Shown: in pieces, positions 56,382 to 63,515 of the stretch
Layout: each line of letters begins with the position of its first letter
Numbering within the stretch: position 1 is the stretch's first letter
Assembly: GCF_004138485.1 (NCBI RefSeq)
Contig: NZ_RYEV01000003.1
Span: 124,001 to 188,000, forward strand
Length of the DNA: 64,000 nt
Direction: 5' to 3'
DNA from: Peristeroidobacter soli
GTDB taxonomy: Bacteria; Pseudomonadota; Gammaproteobacteria; Steroidobacterales; Steroidobacteraceae
Program-made: the position numbers and the translations under genes
Notes under the pieces: generated by a model
Seen by the model: the letters and a program-made list of their open reading frames with translations, nothing else
Told to the model about the DNA's origin: nothing
Databases searched by the model: none

Positions 56382-57209
56382 ATGAGGCGGGCGATGCGAC
56401 GTAATGTGCGGCTGGGCATGATCGGTTTCGGCGCCATGGGGCGCGAGGTCCTGACCGGTCTGGAGAAACTGGGCGAGACCGACACCCTGCAGGCGGTGCT
56501 GGTCCGGCCGGGTCGGGAGGCTCCGAAGGCGGTTCATGATGTCCAGGCTCTGCTCGCCGCGCGACCTCAGGTCGTCATGGAATGCGCCGGCCATTCGGCG
56601 GTGAAGGAATTCGCGGCGCCGCTGCTGCGAGCCGGGATCGACGTGATCATTTCGTCGGTCGGCGCGCTGGCGGATGACCAGGTCAGAAATGAATTACTCA
56701 CAGCGGAACGTGGTGGCGGCCGCGCGCTGCTGCCAGCGGGCGCGATCGCCGGGCTCGACGGGCTGCTGGCCGCGAGGCTCGCAGGTTTGGATGAAGTGAC
56801 CTACACATCGTTCAAGCCTCCGCATGCATGGCGAGGCACGGCGGCCGAGCAGGTACTTGACTTAAACCATTCCGAAGCGGAGCGCGAATTCTTTGCGGGC
56901 TCGGCGCGCGAGGCGGCGTTGGCGTATCCGAAGAACGTCAATGTAGGTGTGGCTATCGCGTTGGTGGGCCTGGGAATGGATGCGACCCGAGTGCGGCTGG
57001 TGTCGTCCCGCAACGTCACCGACCCGCTCGGCCGCATCGAAGCGAGCGGCGCGTTCGGATACTTTCGTTTCGATATTTTCGCGCGTGCAGCGATGGATAA
57101 TCCGAAAACTTCGGCGCTGACCGCGTACAGTATCGTGCAATGTGCCCGCCTCGGCGGCGCCTTGCCGATTGCCGGTTTGTGCTCGCCACCGATGCCAGCA
57201 ACCCTATGA
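56382..57209 (+). CDS. aspartate-dehydrogenase-like (NadX-type) oxidoreductase
   Basis: 275 residues; the ATG at 56394 is also possible. The Rossmann loop is GFGAMG (15-20), followed by VVMECAGHSAVKEFAAPLL, the NVNVGVAIALVG block near 184-195 and DNPKTSALTAYSIVQC at the end. These match the L-aspartate dehydrogenase family. The family's N-x-H-x-I active-site segment reads DPLGRI here (G216 where His is expected), so true aspartate oxidation is doubtful. It may act on an island intermediate as an amino- or oxo-acid dehydrogenase. It lies 40 bases before the GntR gene, same strand. Confidence 0.82.
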   Translation: MRRAMRRNVRLGMIGFGAMGREVLTGLEKLGETDTLQAVLVRPGREAPKAVHDVQALLAARPQVVMECAGHSAVKEFAAPLLRAGIDVIISSVGALADDQVRNELLTAERGGGRALLPAGAIAGLDGLLAARLAGLDEVTYTSFKPPHAWRGTAAEQVLDLNHSEAEREFFAGSAREAALAYPKNVNVGVAIALVGLGMDATRVRLVSSRNVTDPLGRIEASGAFGYFRFDIFARAAMDNPKTSALTAYSIVQCARLGGALPIAGLCSPPMPATL

Positions 57210-57249
57210 TTTTTGCCGCCGCTTCTGCGCGCGACTTCGAGGAAGGACC

Positions 57250-57981
57250 TTGGAATACCAGGATCTGAGAATTGTTGAGAATCCGACGCTGGTGCGAGAG
57301 CACGCGCTGGACAAGCTGCGTAGTGCGATCAGCCGAGGCTTGTATCCGCCGGGCATGAGGTTGGTGGAGCGCGAGCTGTGCGAGGCGCTGGGTGTCAGTC
57401 GCACCTCGGTGCGCGAGGCTTTGCGTCAGCTGCAGGCGGAGAACCTGATCGAAGTCGGCAAGCGTCGCAATATCACGGTCGCGATCGTTTCGTCGAAGGA
57501 CGCGGAAGACATTTATCTGATGCGAGAGATGCTGGAGACGCTGGCAGTGAAGCGTTTCGTGGCGCTTGCCGATGACAGCGCTGTGAAGAAGCTGGCGCGC
57601 ATCCACAAGGATCTTCGCAAGGTGTTGAACAAGGGCGACGTGCGCGAGCTGGCCATCATGGCGGGCGAGTTCTACGAGACCATCCTCAATGGTTCGGGAA
57701 GCAAGGTGATCGCCGACATGGCGCGCCAGTTGTTGACGCGCGTGAACTATCTACGCATGCGATCGATGGCCGAGCCGCATCGTCTCGAAGATGGCATCCA
57801 TGAGTGGGACACCTTGATGGAAGCGATCAATGCTCGCGATCCGGAAGCGGCGGCGAAGGCGATGGGTGCGCATCTGGCGAATGCGCGCAAGGCCATTGTG
57901 GCCAAGCTGAAGCAAGAGGAAGAGGCCGCTGCCGTGGTGGCTGTGCCCGAGCGGGCTACCGCCGCTCGTCGCTCTGGCTGA
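57250..57981 (+). CDS. GntR-family regulator, FCD subfamily
   Basis: I choose a TTG start at 57250 because GAGGAAGGA lies just upstream; 243 residues (LEYQDLRIVENPTLVREHAL). The winged helix is at about 18-80 (MRLVERELCEALGVSRTSVR, EALRQLQAENLIEVG). The FCD effector domain follows (about 90-220). The usual D-x3-H metal-ligand pair of helix 4 is EFYETI here, with Tyr replacing His. It is the only regulator in the island, so it should bind the TTGT-CAT-ACAA sites, including the one upstream of its own operon. Confidence 0.9.
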   Translation: MEYQDLRIVENPTLVREHALDKLRSAISRGLYPPGMRLVERELCEALGVSRTSVREALRQLQAENLIEVGKRRNITVAIVSSKDAEDIYLMREMLETLAVKRFVALADDSAVKKLARIHKDLRKVLNKGDVRELAIMAGEFYETILNGSGSKVIADMARQLLTRVNYLRMRSMAEPHRLEDGIHEWDTLMEAINARDPEAAAKAMGAHLANARKAIVAKLKQEEEAAAVVAVPERATAARRSG

Positions 57982-58041
57982 TCGGGCCAGGGCGAGCCCC
58001 GTTAGCACGGGGCGGATGGGTCTTAATTGTGTGATTCTATG

Positions 58042-58054
58042 TTTGTCATACAAA
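58042..58054. promoter_or_regulatory. GntR operator candidate, site 3 (monooxygenase promoter)
   Basis: TTTGT-CAT-ACAAA is a perfect 5-3-5 inverted repeat, the best copy of the island motif. It ends 46 bases before the ATG of the FAD monooxygenase gene. Confidence 0.72.
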
Positions 58055-58100
58055 GACCGCCCGGCTACACTCTCCGCCATCGCCAGCGGAAGTTCGATTC

Positions 58101-59333
58101 ATGGGCACAGCGCCGGATAGAGATCGGGTCATCATCGCCGGGGCGGGGCCGATCGGCGCCGTGCTCGCCTACGCGCTGCGACAGCGCGACATTCCGGTCC
58201 TCTTAGTCGAGGCACTGCCCGCACCCGAAATCGATTGCCGCGCAGCCTCCTGCCACCCGCCGACCGTCGCCATGCTCGAGGAGCTCGGGCTCCTCGAAGC
58301 CGGTCTCGAGCAGGGCCTCGTCTCCCCGGTATTCAATTATCTGGATCGCGTCACCGGCCAACTCGTCGGTCGCTTCGACATCGAGGCCATGCGCGACCGC
58401 CCCAAACATCCGTACGTTCTGCAGTGGGAGCAGTACAAGATCGTCGGTACCGTATTGCAGCGTCTGGCCACTGACGCCGGAGCCGAAATCCGCATGTCGA
58501 CGCGCGTCGTCGCGATCGAGCAGGACGCGGACAAAGTTGAAGTCACTGTGACATTGCCCGACGGCAGCGACGAAATCCTTTCCGGCCGCTATCTGGTCGG
58601 TTGCGACGGTGGCCGCAGCACCATTCGCAAACTGGCCGACATCGAGTTCGACGGCTTCACCTGGCCGGAACGTTTTCTGAAGATCGACACCCGCTTCGAC
58701 TTCTTCGGGTTGCGGCCCGAGCTGAGCAATCGCAACTACTTCTCCGATCCCGACGAATGGTTGAATCTTTTCAAGGCGCGTGGCGCCAGCGGCGAAGGGA
58801 TGTGGCGCGCTGTGAGCCCCACGTTGCCGGAGCAAACCGATGACGAACTGTTATCACCGGACGCCGTCGAGGCGCGTCTGCAGAAGTTTTGTCCCAAACC
58901 GGGCCGCTATGAAATTGCGACCATCGCGCTATACAAAGTGCACCAGCGCGTGGCTGCGACGTTCAACCGTGGTCGCGTGTTACTCGCGGGCGATTCGGCG
59001 CATGTGAACAATCCGGTGGGCGGCATGGGCATGAACGGCGGCATTCACGACGCCATCAATCTCGCCGACAAGCTGCAGGCGATCTGGTTCGAGGGCGCCG
59101 ACCCGCAGCCGCTGCTGGATCGTTACACCCGGCAACGTCGCAAGGCGCAGGTCGATTACGTGCAGGCGCAGAGCATTCAGAACAAGCAGACGCTCGGTGA
59201 GAAAGATCCGGTCGAGCGGGCCAAGAAGCTGGATGGCATCCGGCGCCAGTCGGCCGATCCCGAATTGCACGATGCATTCATTCGTCGCGCCTGTCTGATC
59301 GATAGCCTGCGCGATGCGAACGCCACTCTGTAG
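58101..59333 (+). CDS. FAD-dependent aromatic monooxygenase (MhpA/PheA-like)
   Basis: 410 residues, group A flavoprotein hydroxylase. Dinucleotide binding is IIAGAGPIGAVLAYALRQRD (residues 11-30), the second FAD motif is LVGCDGGRSTIRKLADIEFD (about 166-185) and the GD motif is VLLAGDSAHVNNPVGGMGMN (about 293-312). NAD(P)H reduces FAD and the flavin hydroperoxide hydroxylates a phenolic ring. It is shorter than MhpA (about 550), lacking the C-terminal thioredoxin-like domain. First of a three-gene run with cupin and gamma-glutamyltransferase-family genes. Confidence 0.92.
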   Translation: MGTAPDRDRVIIAGAGPIGAVLAYALRQRDIPVLLVEALPAPEIDCRAASCHPPTVAMLEELGLLEAGLEQGLVSPVFNYLDRVTGQLVGRFDIEAMRDRPKHPYVLQWEQYKIVGTVLQRLATDAGAEIRMSTRVVAIEQDADKVEVTVTLPDGSDEILSGRYLVGCDGGRSTIRKLADIEFDGFTWPERFLKIDTRFDFFGLRPELSNRNYFSDPDEWLNLFKARGASGEGMWRAVSPTLPEQTDDELLSPDAVEARLQKFCPKPGRYEIATIALYKVHQRVAATFNRGRVLLAGDSAHVNNPVGGMGMNGGIHDAINLADKLQAIWFEGADPQPLLDRYTRQRRKAQVDYVQAQSIQNKQTLGEKDPVERAKKLDGIRRQSADPELHDAFIRRACLIDSLRDANATL

Positions 59334-59344
59334 AGGTTTCCGCC

Positions 59345-59872
59345 ATGTCCGTTGCCCGTCATCCGCGTCCGCCCGAACTGGTCGGCGCTTCGCTCGAGCA
59401 GATCATGGATCGTTACGTCGCGCGCTTCGCCGATCGCGTGCCGGACTGGAATGCGTTCTCGGATGCCAACATCGACGGCTATCGCCGTGCGCAGCATCGG
59501 TTCGTCGGCGCGGGCGCGTCGGGCAAGCACGATGACAGCACCATCGTGCCGGCCGGCAATTTCACGCTGTCGATCATGCTGGTGCCGCCGGGGCAGGGCA
59601 ATGCGCCGCATACGCATGAAGTCGAAGAGATCTTCTTTGTGCTGCAGGGTCGCTGTGTCGTGTTCATCGAAGAGGAAGACGGCCGGCGCCTGAGCAGGGA
59701 GCTGAATCAGTGGGAAATGATTTCCTGTCCGCCGGGCGTCATTCATGGTTACGTGAATGAAACCAACGAGCCGGTGTATCTGCAGGTCATGCTCGGTCGC
59801 GGCCGGCCGGAGACCGCGGGTTTCGTCGATCAGAAGCTGTTCGAGAACAAGAACGCGCACCTGACGCGTTAA
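59345..59872 (+). CDS. cupin-domain protein
   Basis: 175 residues with one cupin barrel. Motif 1 is APHTHEVEEIFFVLQG (about 83-98: H-x-H-x4-E) and motif 2 is SCPPGVIHGYVNETNEP (His near 139), giving a normal mononuclear metal site. An N-terminal helical part of about 65 residues precedes the barrel. Cupins in catabolic clusters act as isomerases, dioxygenases or decarboxylases; ring cleavage is possible but not shown. It starts 11 bases after the monooxygenase stop, and the next gene starts 3 bases after its stop. Confidence 0.85.
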   Translation: MSVARHPRPPELVGASLEQIMDRYVARFADRVPDWNAFSDANIDGYRRAQHRFVGAGASGKHDDSTIVPAGNFTLSIMLVPPGQGNAPHTHEVEEIFFVLQGRCVVFIEEEDGRRLSRELNQWEMISCPPGVIHGYVNETNEPVYLQVMLGRGRPETAGFVDQKLFENKNAHLTR

Positions 59873-59875
59873 CCG

Positions 59876-61666
59876 ATGTTCACGACTCGCCCGGAGATTC
59901 GCGGCACCTACGGCGTGGTCGCCTCGACGCACTGGATCGCGTCGGGTGTCGGCATGGCCATGCTCGAGCGCGGCGGTAACGCGTTCGATGCGGCTGTCGC
60001 CATCGGCTTCGCGCTGCAAATCGTCGAGCCTCATTTGTGCGGGCCAGCCGGCGAAGTGCCGATCATCTTCAGGTCGGCACGCGACGCGCAGCCCACCGTG
60101 CTGTGTGGCCAGGGCGTGGCGCCCGCCGCTGCAACCATCGAGCACATGCGCTCGATGAATCTCGACATGGTGCCGGGTTCGGGGTTGATCGCCGCGGTCG
60201 TGCCGGGCTCGTTCGACGCGTGGATGACGCTGCTTCGAGATCACGGCAGCATGCGGCTCGCCGATGTGTTGGAGCCGGCGATTCATTACGCCGAAGCAGG
60301 TCATCCATTGTTGCCCGGCGTGTCGCGCGCGATTGCGGATGTCGCCGATGCGTTCCGAAAGCTATGGCCTACGTCTGCGCCGGTCTGGTTGCCGAACAAT
60401 GAAGTGCCAACGGCGCATCAACTCTTCCGCAATCCAACGCTCGCGGCGACGTGGCGAAAGATTCTTGACGCAGCGGGTGAGGGCACGCGTGAGCAACAGA
60501 TCGAGCGCGCGCGAGCCGCGTGGTCGAACGGATTCGTCGCGGACGCAATCGATCGGTTCTGCCGCACGCAGGAACTGATGGATGCGAGTGGCGAGCGTCA
60601 CAAAGGGTTGCTCACCGGCGACGACATGGCGAAGTGGCAGGCCACTTACGAATCGCCCCAGACCTTTCGATATCGCGACTGGACCTTTCACAAGACCGGG
60701 CCTTGGGGACAAGGGCCGGTGTTGTTACAGACATTGTCGCTGCTTGCCGGGTATGACTTGTCGAAGCTGCCGGCGTCGGAGCCGGAGTTCGTGCATGTCG
60801 TGCTGGAGGCGCTCAAGCTCGCGTTCGCGGATCGCGAGGCGTACTACGGCGATCCGAATTTCACCCAGGTTCCGCTCGATGCGTTGTTGAGCGAGAGCTA
60901 CGCGGCAGAGCGCCGCAAGCTGATCGGCGACAGCGCTTCGCATGAGTTGCGCCCGGGTGTGCTGCCCGGCTTCGAAGCGCAGGTCGCCAAGAGCCTGAAC
61001 ATGGTTCGGATCGCCAGGAATGAAAGCGCCGGCCTCGGTGTGGGCGAGCCGACGATGATGCATTTGAAGCCGACCTTGAAGCCCGGCGACACCGTTCATT
61101 TCGACGTGATCGACCGCTTCGGCAACATGGTCTCGGCGACGCCATCGGGCGGCTGGCCGCAATCGTCGCCGACGATTCCGGAGCTGGGATTTGCGCTGAA
61201 TACACGCGCGCAGATGTTCTGGTTGGAGCCTGGGTTGCCGGGCAGCCTCGAGCCCGGCAAACGGCCGCGCACGACGCTTACGCCGACGCTGGCGACGCGC
61301 GATGATGGGCTGTCGTTGATCTGCGGGACGCCGGGCGGCGATCAGCAGGACCAGTGGCAGTTGATTCTGTTACTGCGCTACATCCACCACGGGCTCGATC
61401 TGCAACAGGCCATCGACGCGCCGCTGTTCCACAGCGTGCACTTCCCGGCGTCGTTCTATCCGCGCGAGGCGTTGTTGGGAACGGCGGTGATCGAAGAGAG
61501 TTACGGTGAGAAGGTCATCAGCGAGTTGAAGCGCCGCGGTCACAACGTGAAAGTCGCGCCCGAATGGTCCGCAGGCCGACTCACAGCGGCGTTGCGGGGA
61601 ACGGATGGAATATTGAGAGCAGCCGCGACGCCGCGCTTGATGCAAGCGTACGCAGTGGGAAGATAA
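59876..61666 (+). CDS. gamma-glutamyltransferase-family enzyme
   Basis: 596 residues, Ntn-hydrolase fold without a signal peptide, resembling the YwrD-type branch. The self-cleavage and nucleophile threonine is probably T406 in GDTVHFDVIDRFGNMVSATP. The Gly-Gly oxyanion region is ICGTPGGDQQDQW and the N-terminal block is SGVGMAMLERGGNAFDAAVA. Family enzymes hydrolyse gamma-glutamyl amides or acylated beta-lactam side chains. It ends the monooxygenase-cupin operon, so it may open an amide or gamma-glutamyl conjugate of the island substrate (inference). Confidence 0.88.
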   Translation: MFTTRPEIRGTYGVVASTHWIASGVGMAMLERGGNAFDAAVAIGFALQIVEPHLCGPAGEVPIIFRSARDAQPTVLCGQGVAPAAATIEHMRSMNLDMVPGSGLIAAVVPGSFDAWMTLLRDHGSMRLADVLEPAIHYAEAGHPLLPGVSRAIADVADAFRKLWPTSAPVWLPNNEVPTAHQLFRNPTLAATWRKILDAAGEGTREQQIERARAAWSNGFVADAIDRFCRTQELMDASGERHKGLLTGDDMAKWQATYESPQTFRYRDWTFHKTGPWGQGPVLLQTLSLLAGYDLSKLPASEPEFVHVVLEALKLAFADREAYYGDPNFTQVPLDALLSESYAAERRKLIGDSASHELRPGVLPGFEAQVAKSLNMVRIARNESAGLGVGEPTMMHLKPTLKPGDTVHFDVIDRFGNMVSATPSGGWPQSSPTIPELGFALNTRAQMFWLEPGLPGSLEPGKRPRTTLTPTLATRDDGLSLICGTPGGDQQDQWQLILLLRYIHHGLDLQQAIDAPLFHSVHFPASFYPREALLGTAVIEESYGEKVISELKRRGHNVKVAPEWSAGRLTAALRGTDGILRAAATPRLMQAYAVGR

Positions 61667-61668
61667 CT

Positions 61669-61764
61669 CGGCTCGCCGGGACAGGCCGCAAGCTTTACCG
61701 GAGCAACGCGGCTCGCCAAGACAGGCCGCAAGCTTTACCCGAGCAACGCGGCTCGCTGCCGAAG
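61669..61764. repeat. 40-bp tandem repeat, two full copies and a partial third
   Basis: Units of 40 bases start with CGGCTCGCC and end GAGCAACG at 61669-61708 and 61709-61748, differing at about three positions. A third unit starts at 61749 and diverges after about nine bases into a GCCGAAGGCGGC hairpin. It lies just after the gamma-glutamyltransferase stop. Confidence 0.8.
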
Positions 61765-61794
61765 GCGGCAAGCGCGTCTGCAAGATAACCGAGC

Positions 61795-61815
61795 CTCGCC
61801 GCCGAAGGCGGTGAG
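61795..61815. terminator. stem-loop between convergent operons
   Basis: CTCGCCGCC pairs with GGCGGTGAG around GAA (one G-T pair). It ends 10 bases before the Rieske-ferredoxin stop and shares its GCCGAAGGCGG core with the hairpin at about 61757. Confidence 0.5.
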
Positions 61816-61824
61816 TGCTGCCTC

Positions 61825-62169
61825 TCAGTTCTTCAGCAGCAAATAAACTTTGCCGTCGGCGATCTCGATCGGCCACGTGCGCAGTGCCTGCTTGCACGGC
61901 AGGCTCTTCGCCTTGCCCGAGCAAACATCGAAGCTGCCTCCGTGCATCGGACAGAACACGATGTTTCCTTGCAGCCGGCCTTCCGACAACGACGCGATGG
62001 CGTGCGTGCATTCGTCATCGACCGCATAGATCTTGCCGCCGACATTGCACACCAGGATGGGATCGTGCCCCTCCGGTTGAACACGCAACATGCCGCCGGG
62101 CGCAACGTTGCCCGCCTCACACAACTGCAGGCGTCTGGACACAGGAATCATCGCGGCTTCGGCACTCAC
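61825..62169 (-). CDS. Rieske-type [2Fe-2S] ferredoxin
   Basis: 114 residues; the GTG at 62169 is used, and an ATG at 62151 is also possible. The cluster ligands are C54-T-H56 and C73-P-M-H76, with MHGGSFDVCSGKAKSLPC typical of NdoA/BphF-like ferredoxins. Such ferredoxins carry electrons from a reductase to a Rieske ring-hydroxylating dioxygenase, but no oxygenase subunit is visible in the window. The reductase at 62443 is a natural donor. Operator site 4 is 36-48 bases upstream. Confidence 0.9.
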   Translation of the reverse strand: MSAEAAMIPVSRRLQLCEAGNVAPGGMLRVQPEGHDPILVCNVGGKIYAVDDECTHAIASLSEGRLQGNIVFCPMHGGSFDVCSGKAKSLPCKQALRTWPIEIADGKVYLLLKN

Positions 62170-62204
62170 TCACGCAGACCCGACCCAAGAAGGATGGTTG
62201 TAGT

Positions 62205-62217
62205 ATTGTCATACAAA
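62205..62217. promoter_or_regulatory. GntR operator candidate, site 4 (ferredoxin promoter)
   Basis: ATTGT-CAT-ACAAA contains the perfect core TTGT-CAT-ACAA (62206-62216). It lies between the Rieske ferredoxin start (62169, minus) and a short plus-strand ORF (62235). Confidence 0.7.
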
Positions 62218-62234
62218 GTTCGCCCGGTCAACCG

Positions 62235-62396
62235 GTGATTGCACCGAATGCGAACTCAAGCAGGATTGGCCGCGCAACCGACCGGAAGTGCGAGGTGCCG
62301 CGGAAGCGCTACGAGCCCACTTGGCGTGCGATGCAGATGTTCACCAACGAGCGCGACGCGAACACGCCCGACCAGATCTGGAGGCGACAGCGATGA
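62235..62396 (+). CDS. short ORF with coding bias, unknown
   Basis: A 53-residue frame from a GTG at 62235, divergent from the ferredoxin and just downstream of operator site 4. The region RKRYEPTWRAMQMFTNERDA, then NTPDQIWRRQR, has high GC at third positions and a hydrophilic, protein-like composition. There is no clear ribosome-binding site. It could be a small protein or the remnant of a larger gene. I recognise no homologue. Confidence 0.35.
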   Translation: MIAPNANSSRIGRATDRKCEVPRKRYEPTWRAMQMFTNERDANTPDQIWRRQR

Positions 62397-62442
62397 AAAG
62401 GCCGAGCGAAGCGCCGGCCGATGACTCTTGGGAGTTTCTTGA

Positions 62443-63462
62443 TCAGCCGCCAGGCTGAAACCGCTCGGCGCGGATCGCCTGGCTCGCGACGCCGTGCGAA
62501 GTCAGGGCTTTGCGCGCGGCATCGACCATTGGCGGCGGGCCGCAAAGATAGCAGACAGTCTCCGCGTCGAAGTCTTCTTTCTGGAGCAGCGAAACGGCTG
62601 TGCCCGCGCGCAAATCTCCGTCCGCACCCTCCATCACAGCGATGCGCACTTCGAGCTCCGGCATTTCCGCGACGAGTGCCGCTAGCTCCAATTCATAGAA
62701 CAGTTCCTGCCGCCGCGTGCACCCGAAGCACAACAGCGCGGGCTGTCCGCGGCCGCGCAGTGAACGAATCATCGACAACACCGGCGCGAGCCCGGTGCCG
62801 CCAGCGATAAACACGTGTCGACGCGCACGATCGTCGAGTCCGAACGCGCCGAGCGGCGCCTGCAATTTCACGCGGTCGCCAACCTTCGCGACTTCTTGCA
62901 GCCAGCGTGACATTTTTCCGTCAGGGACCAGGCGGATCATCAGCTCGATCAACGGCAGCTCGCGGGTCGTGCTGGCGATGGAATACGCGCGCGCTTCGCC
63001 GACGCCTGGCGCGGCGAGACGAATGTACTGACCGCTCTGAAAAACGAAATCCTCGGCGCGATCGAGCTTGAGCGTCAGCAGTGCCACAGACGGCGCGCCA
63101 CGACGCAGCTCCATGATCTGCGCGGAATGTTTCGAGGGCGCGGAGGCGGCCGAACCCAGCGAGTAGGGCAGCTCGAACGACGCATCCGAGTTCAGGCGAG
63201 TGAGGCAGGCGGGCCGCAGTCCGGCCATCAACTCATCCGCGTTGACCGGGACTTTGCCAGTCAAATCAACGACGGTCTGACCGTCCAGGCATTGGACTAC
63301 GCAACTGCCACAGCTGCCGGAGCAGCAGTCATAGCGGACCGGCAGATCCACGGCCAGTGCGCCTTCCAGCACGGTCTGACCGGCCTCCACCTCGACAGAG
63401 CGCTCCGCGCCGTCCTGAAAAATCAATCGCGCCCGATGCATTAAGGTAACCGCTTCGACCAT
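62443..63462 (-). CDS. ferredoxin-NAD(P)H reductase with plant-type [2Fe-2S] domain
   Basis: 339 residues; an ATG at 63441 is also plausible. Residues about 8-100 form a plant-type ferredoxin with C46-x4-C51-x2-C54 and C86. The FAD domain follows (SGQYIRLAAPGVGEARAYSI), then NAD(P)H binding (VFIAGGTGLAPVLSMI) and the C-terminal YLCGPPPMVDAARKAL. This is the electron-input component of multicomponent ring oxygenases (BenC/XylZ/MmoC type). Its partner is likely the Rieske ferredoxin or an unseen oxygenase. Operator site 5 is just upstream. Confidence 0.93.
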   Translation of the reverse strand: MVEAVTLMHRARLIFQDGAERSVEVEAGQTVLEGALAVDLPVRYDCCSGSCGSCVVQCLDGQTVVDLTGKVPVNADELMAGLRPACLTRLNSDASFELPYSLGSAASAPSKHSAQIMELRRGAPSVALLTLKLDRAEDFVFQSGQYIRLAAPGVGEARAYSIASTTRELPLIELMIRLVPDGKMSRWLQEVAKVGDRVKLQAPLGAFGLDDRARRHVFIAGGTGLAPVLSMIRSLRGRGQPALLCFGCTRRQELFYELELAALVAEMPELEVRIAVMEGADGDLRAGTAVSLLQKEDFDAETVCYLCGPPPMVDAARKALTSHGVASQAIRAERFQPGG

Positions 63463-63470
63463 GTTGCATG

Positions 63471-63483
63471 ATTATCATACAAT
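63471..63483. promoter_or_regulatory. GntR operator candidate, site 5 (divergent promoter)
   Basis: ATTAT-CAT-ACAAT differs from the perfect motif at one position. It lies between the divergent reductase (63462) and hydratase (63516) genes and can control both. Confidence 0.65.
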
Positions 63484-63515
63484 CATATAACGTTACCTCA
63501 GCAAGAGGGCGAATC

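Noticed and set aside
59345-59872. The cupin protein as 3-hydroxyanthranilate dioxygenase
   Set aside because: The length is right (about 175), but the C-terminal rubredoxin-like Cys motif and the conserved substrate Arg pattern of that enzyme are not evident, so only a cupin call is made.
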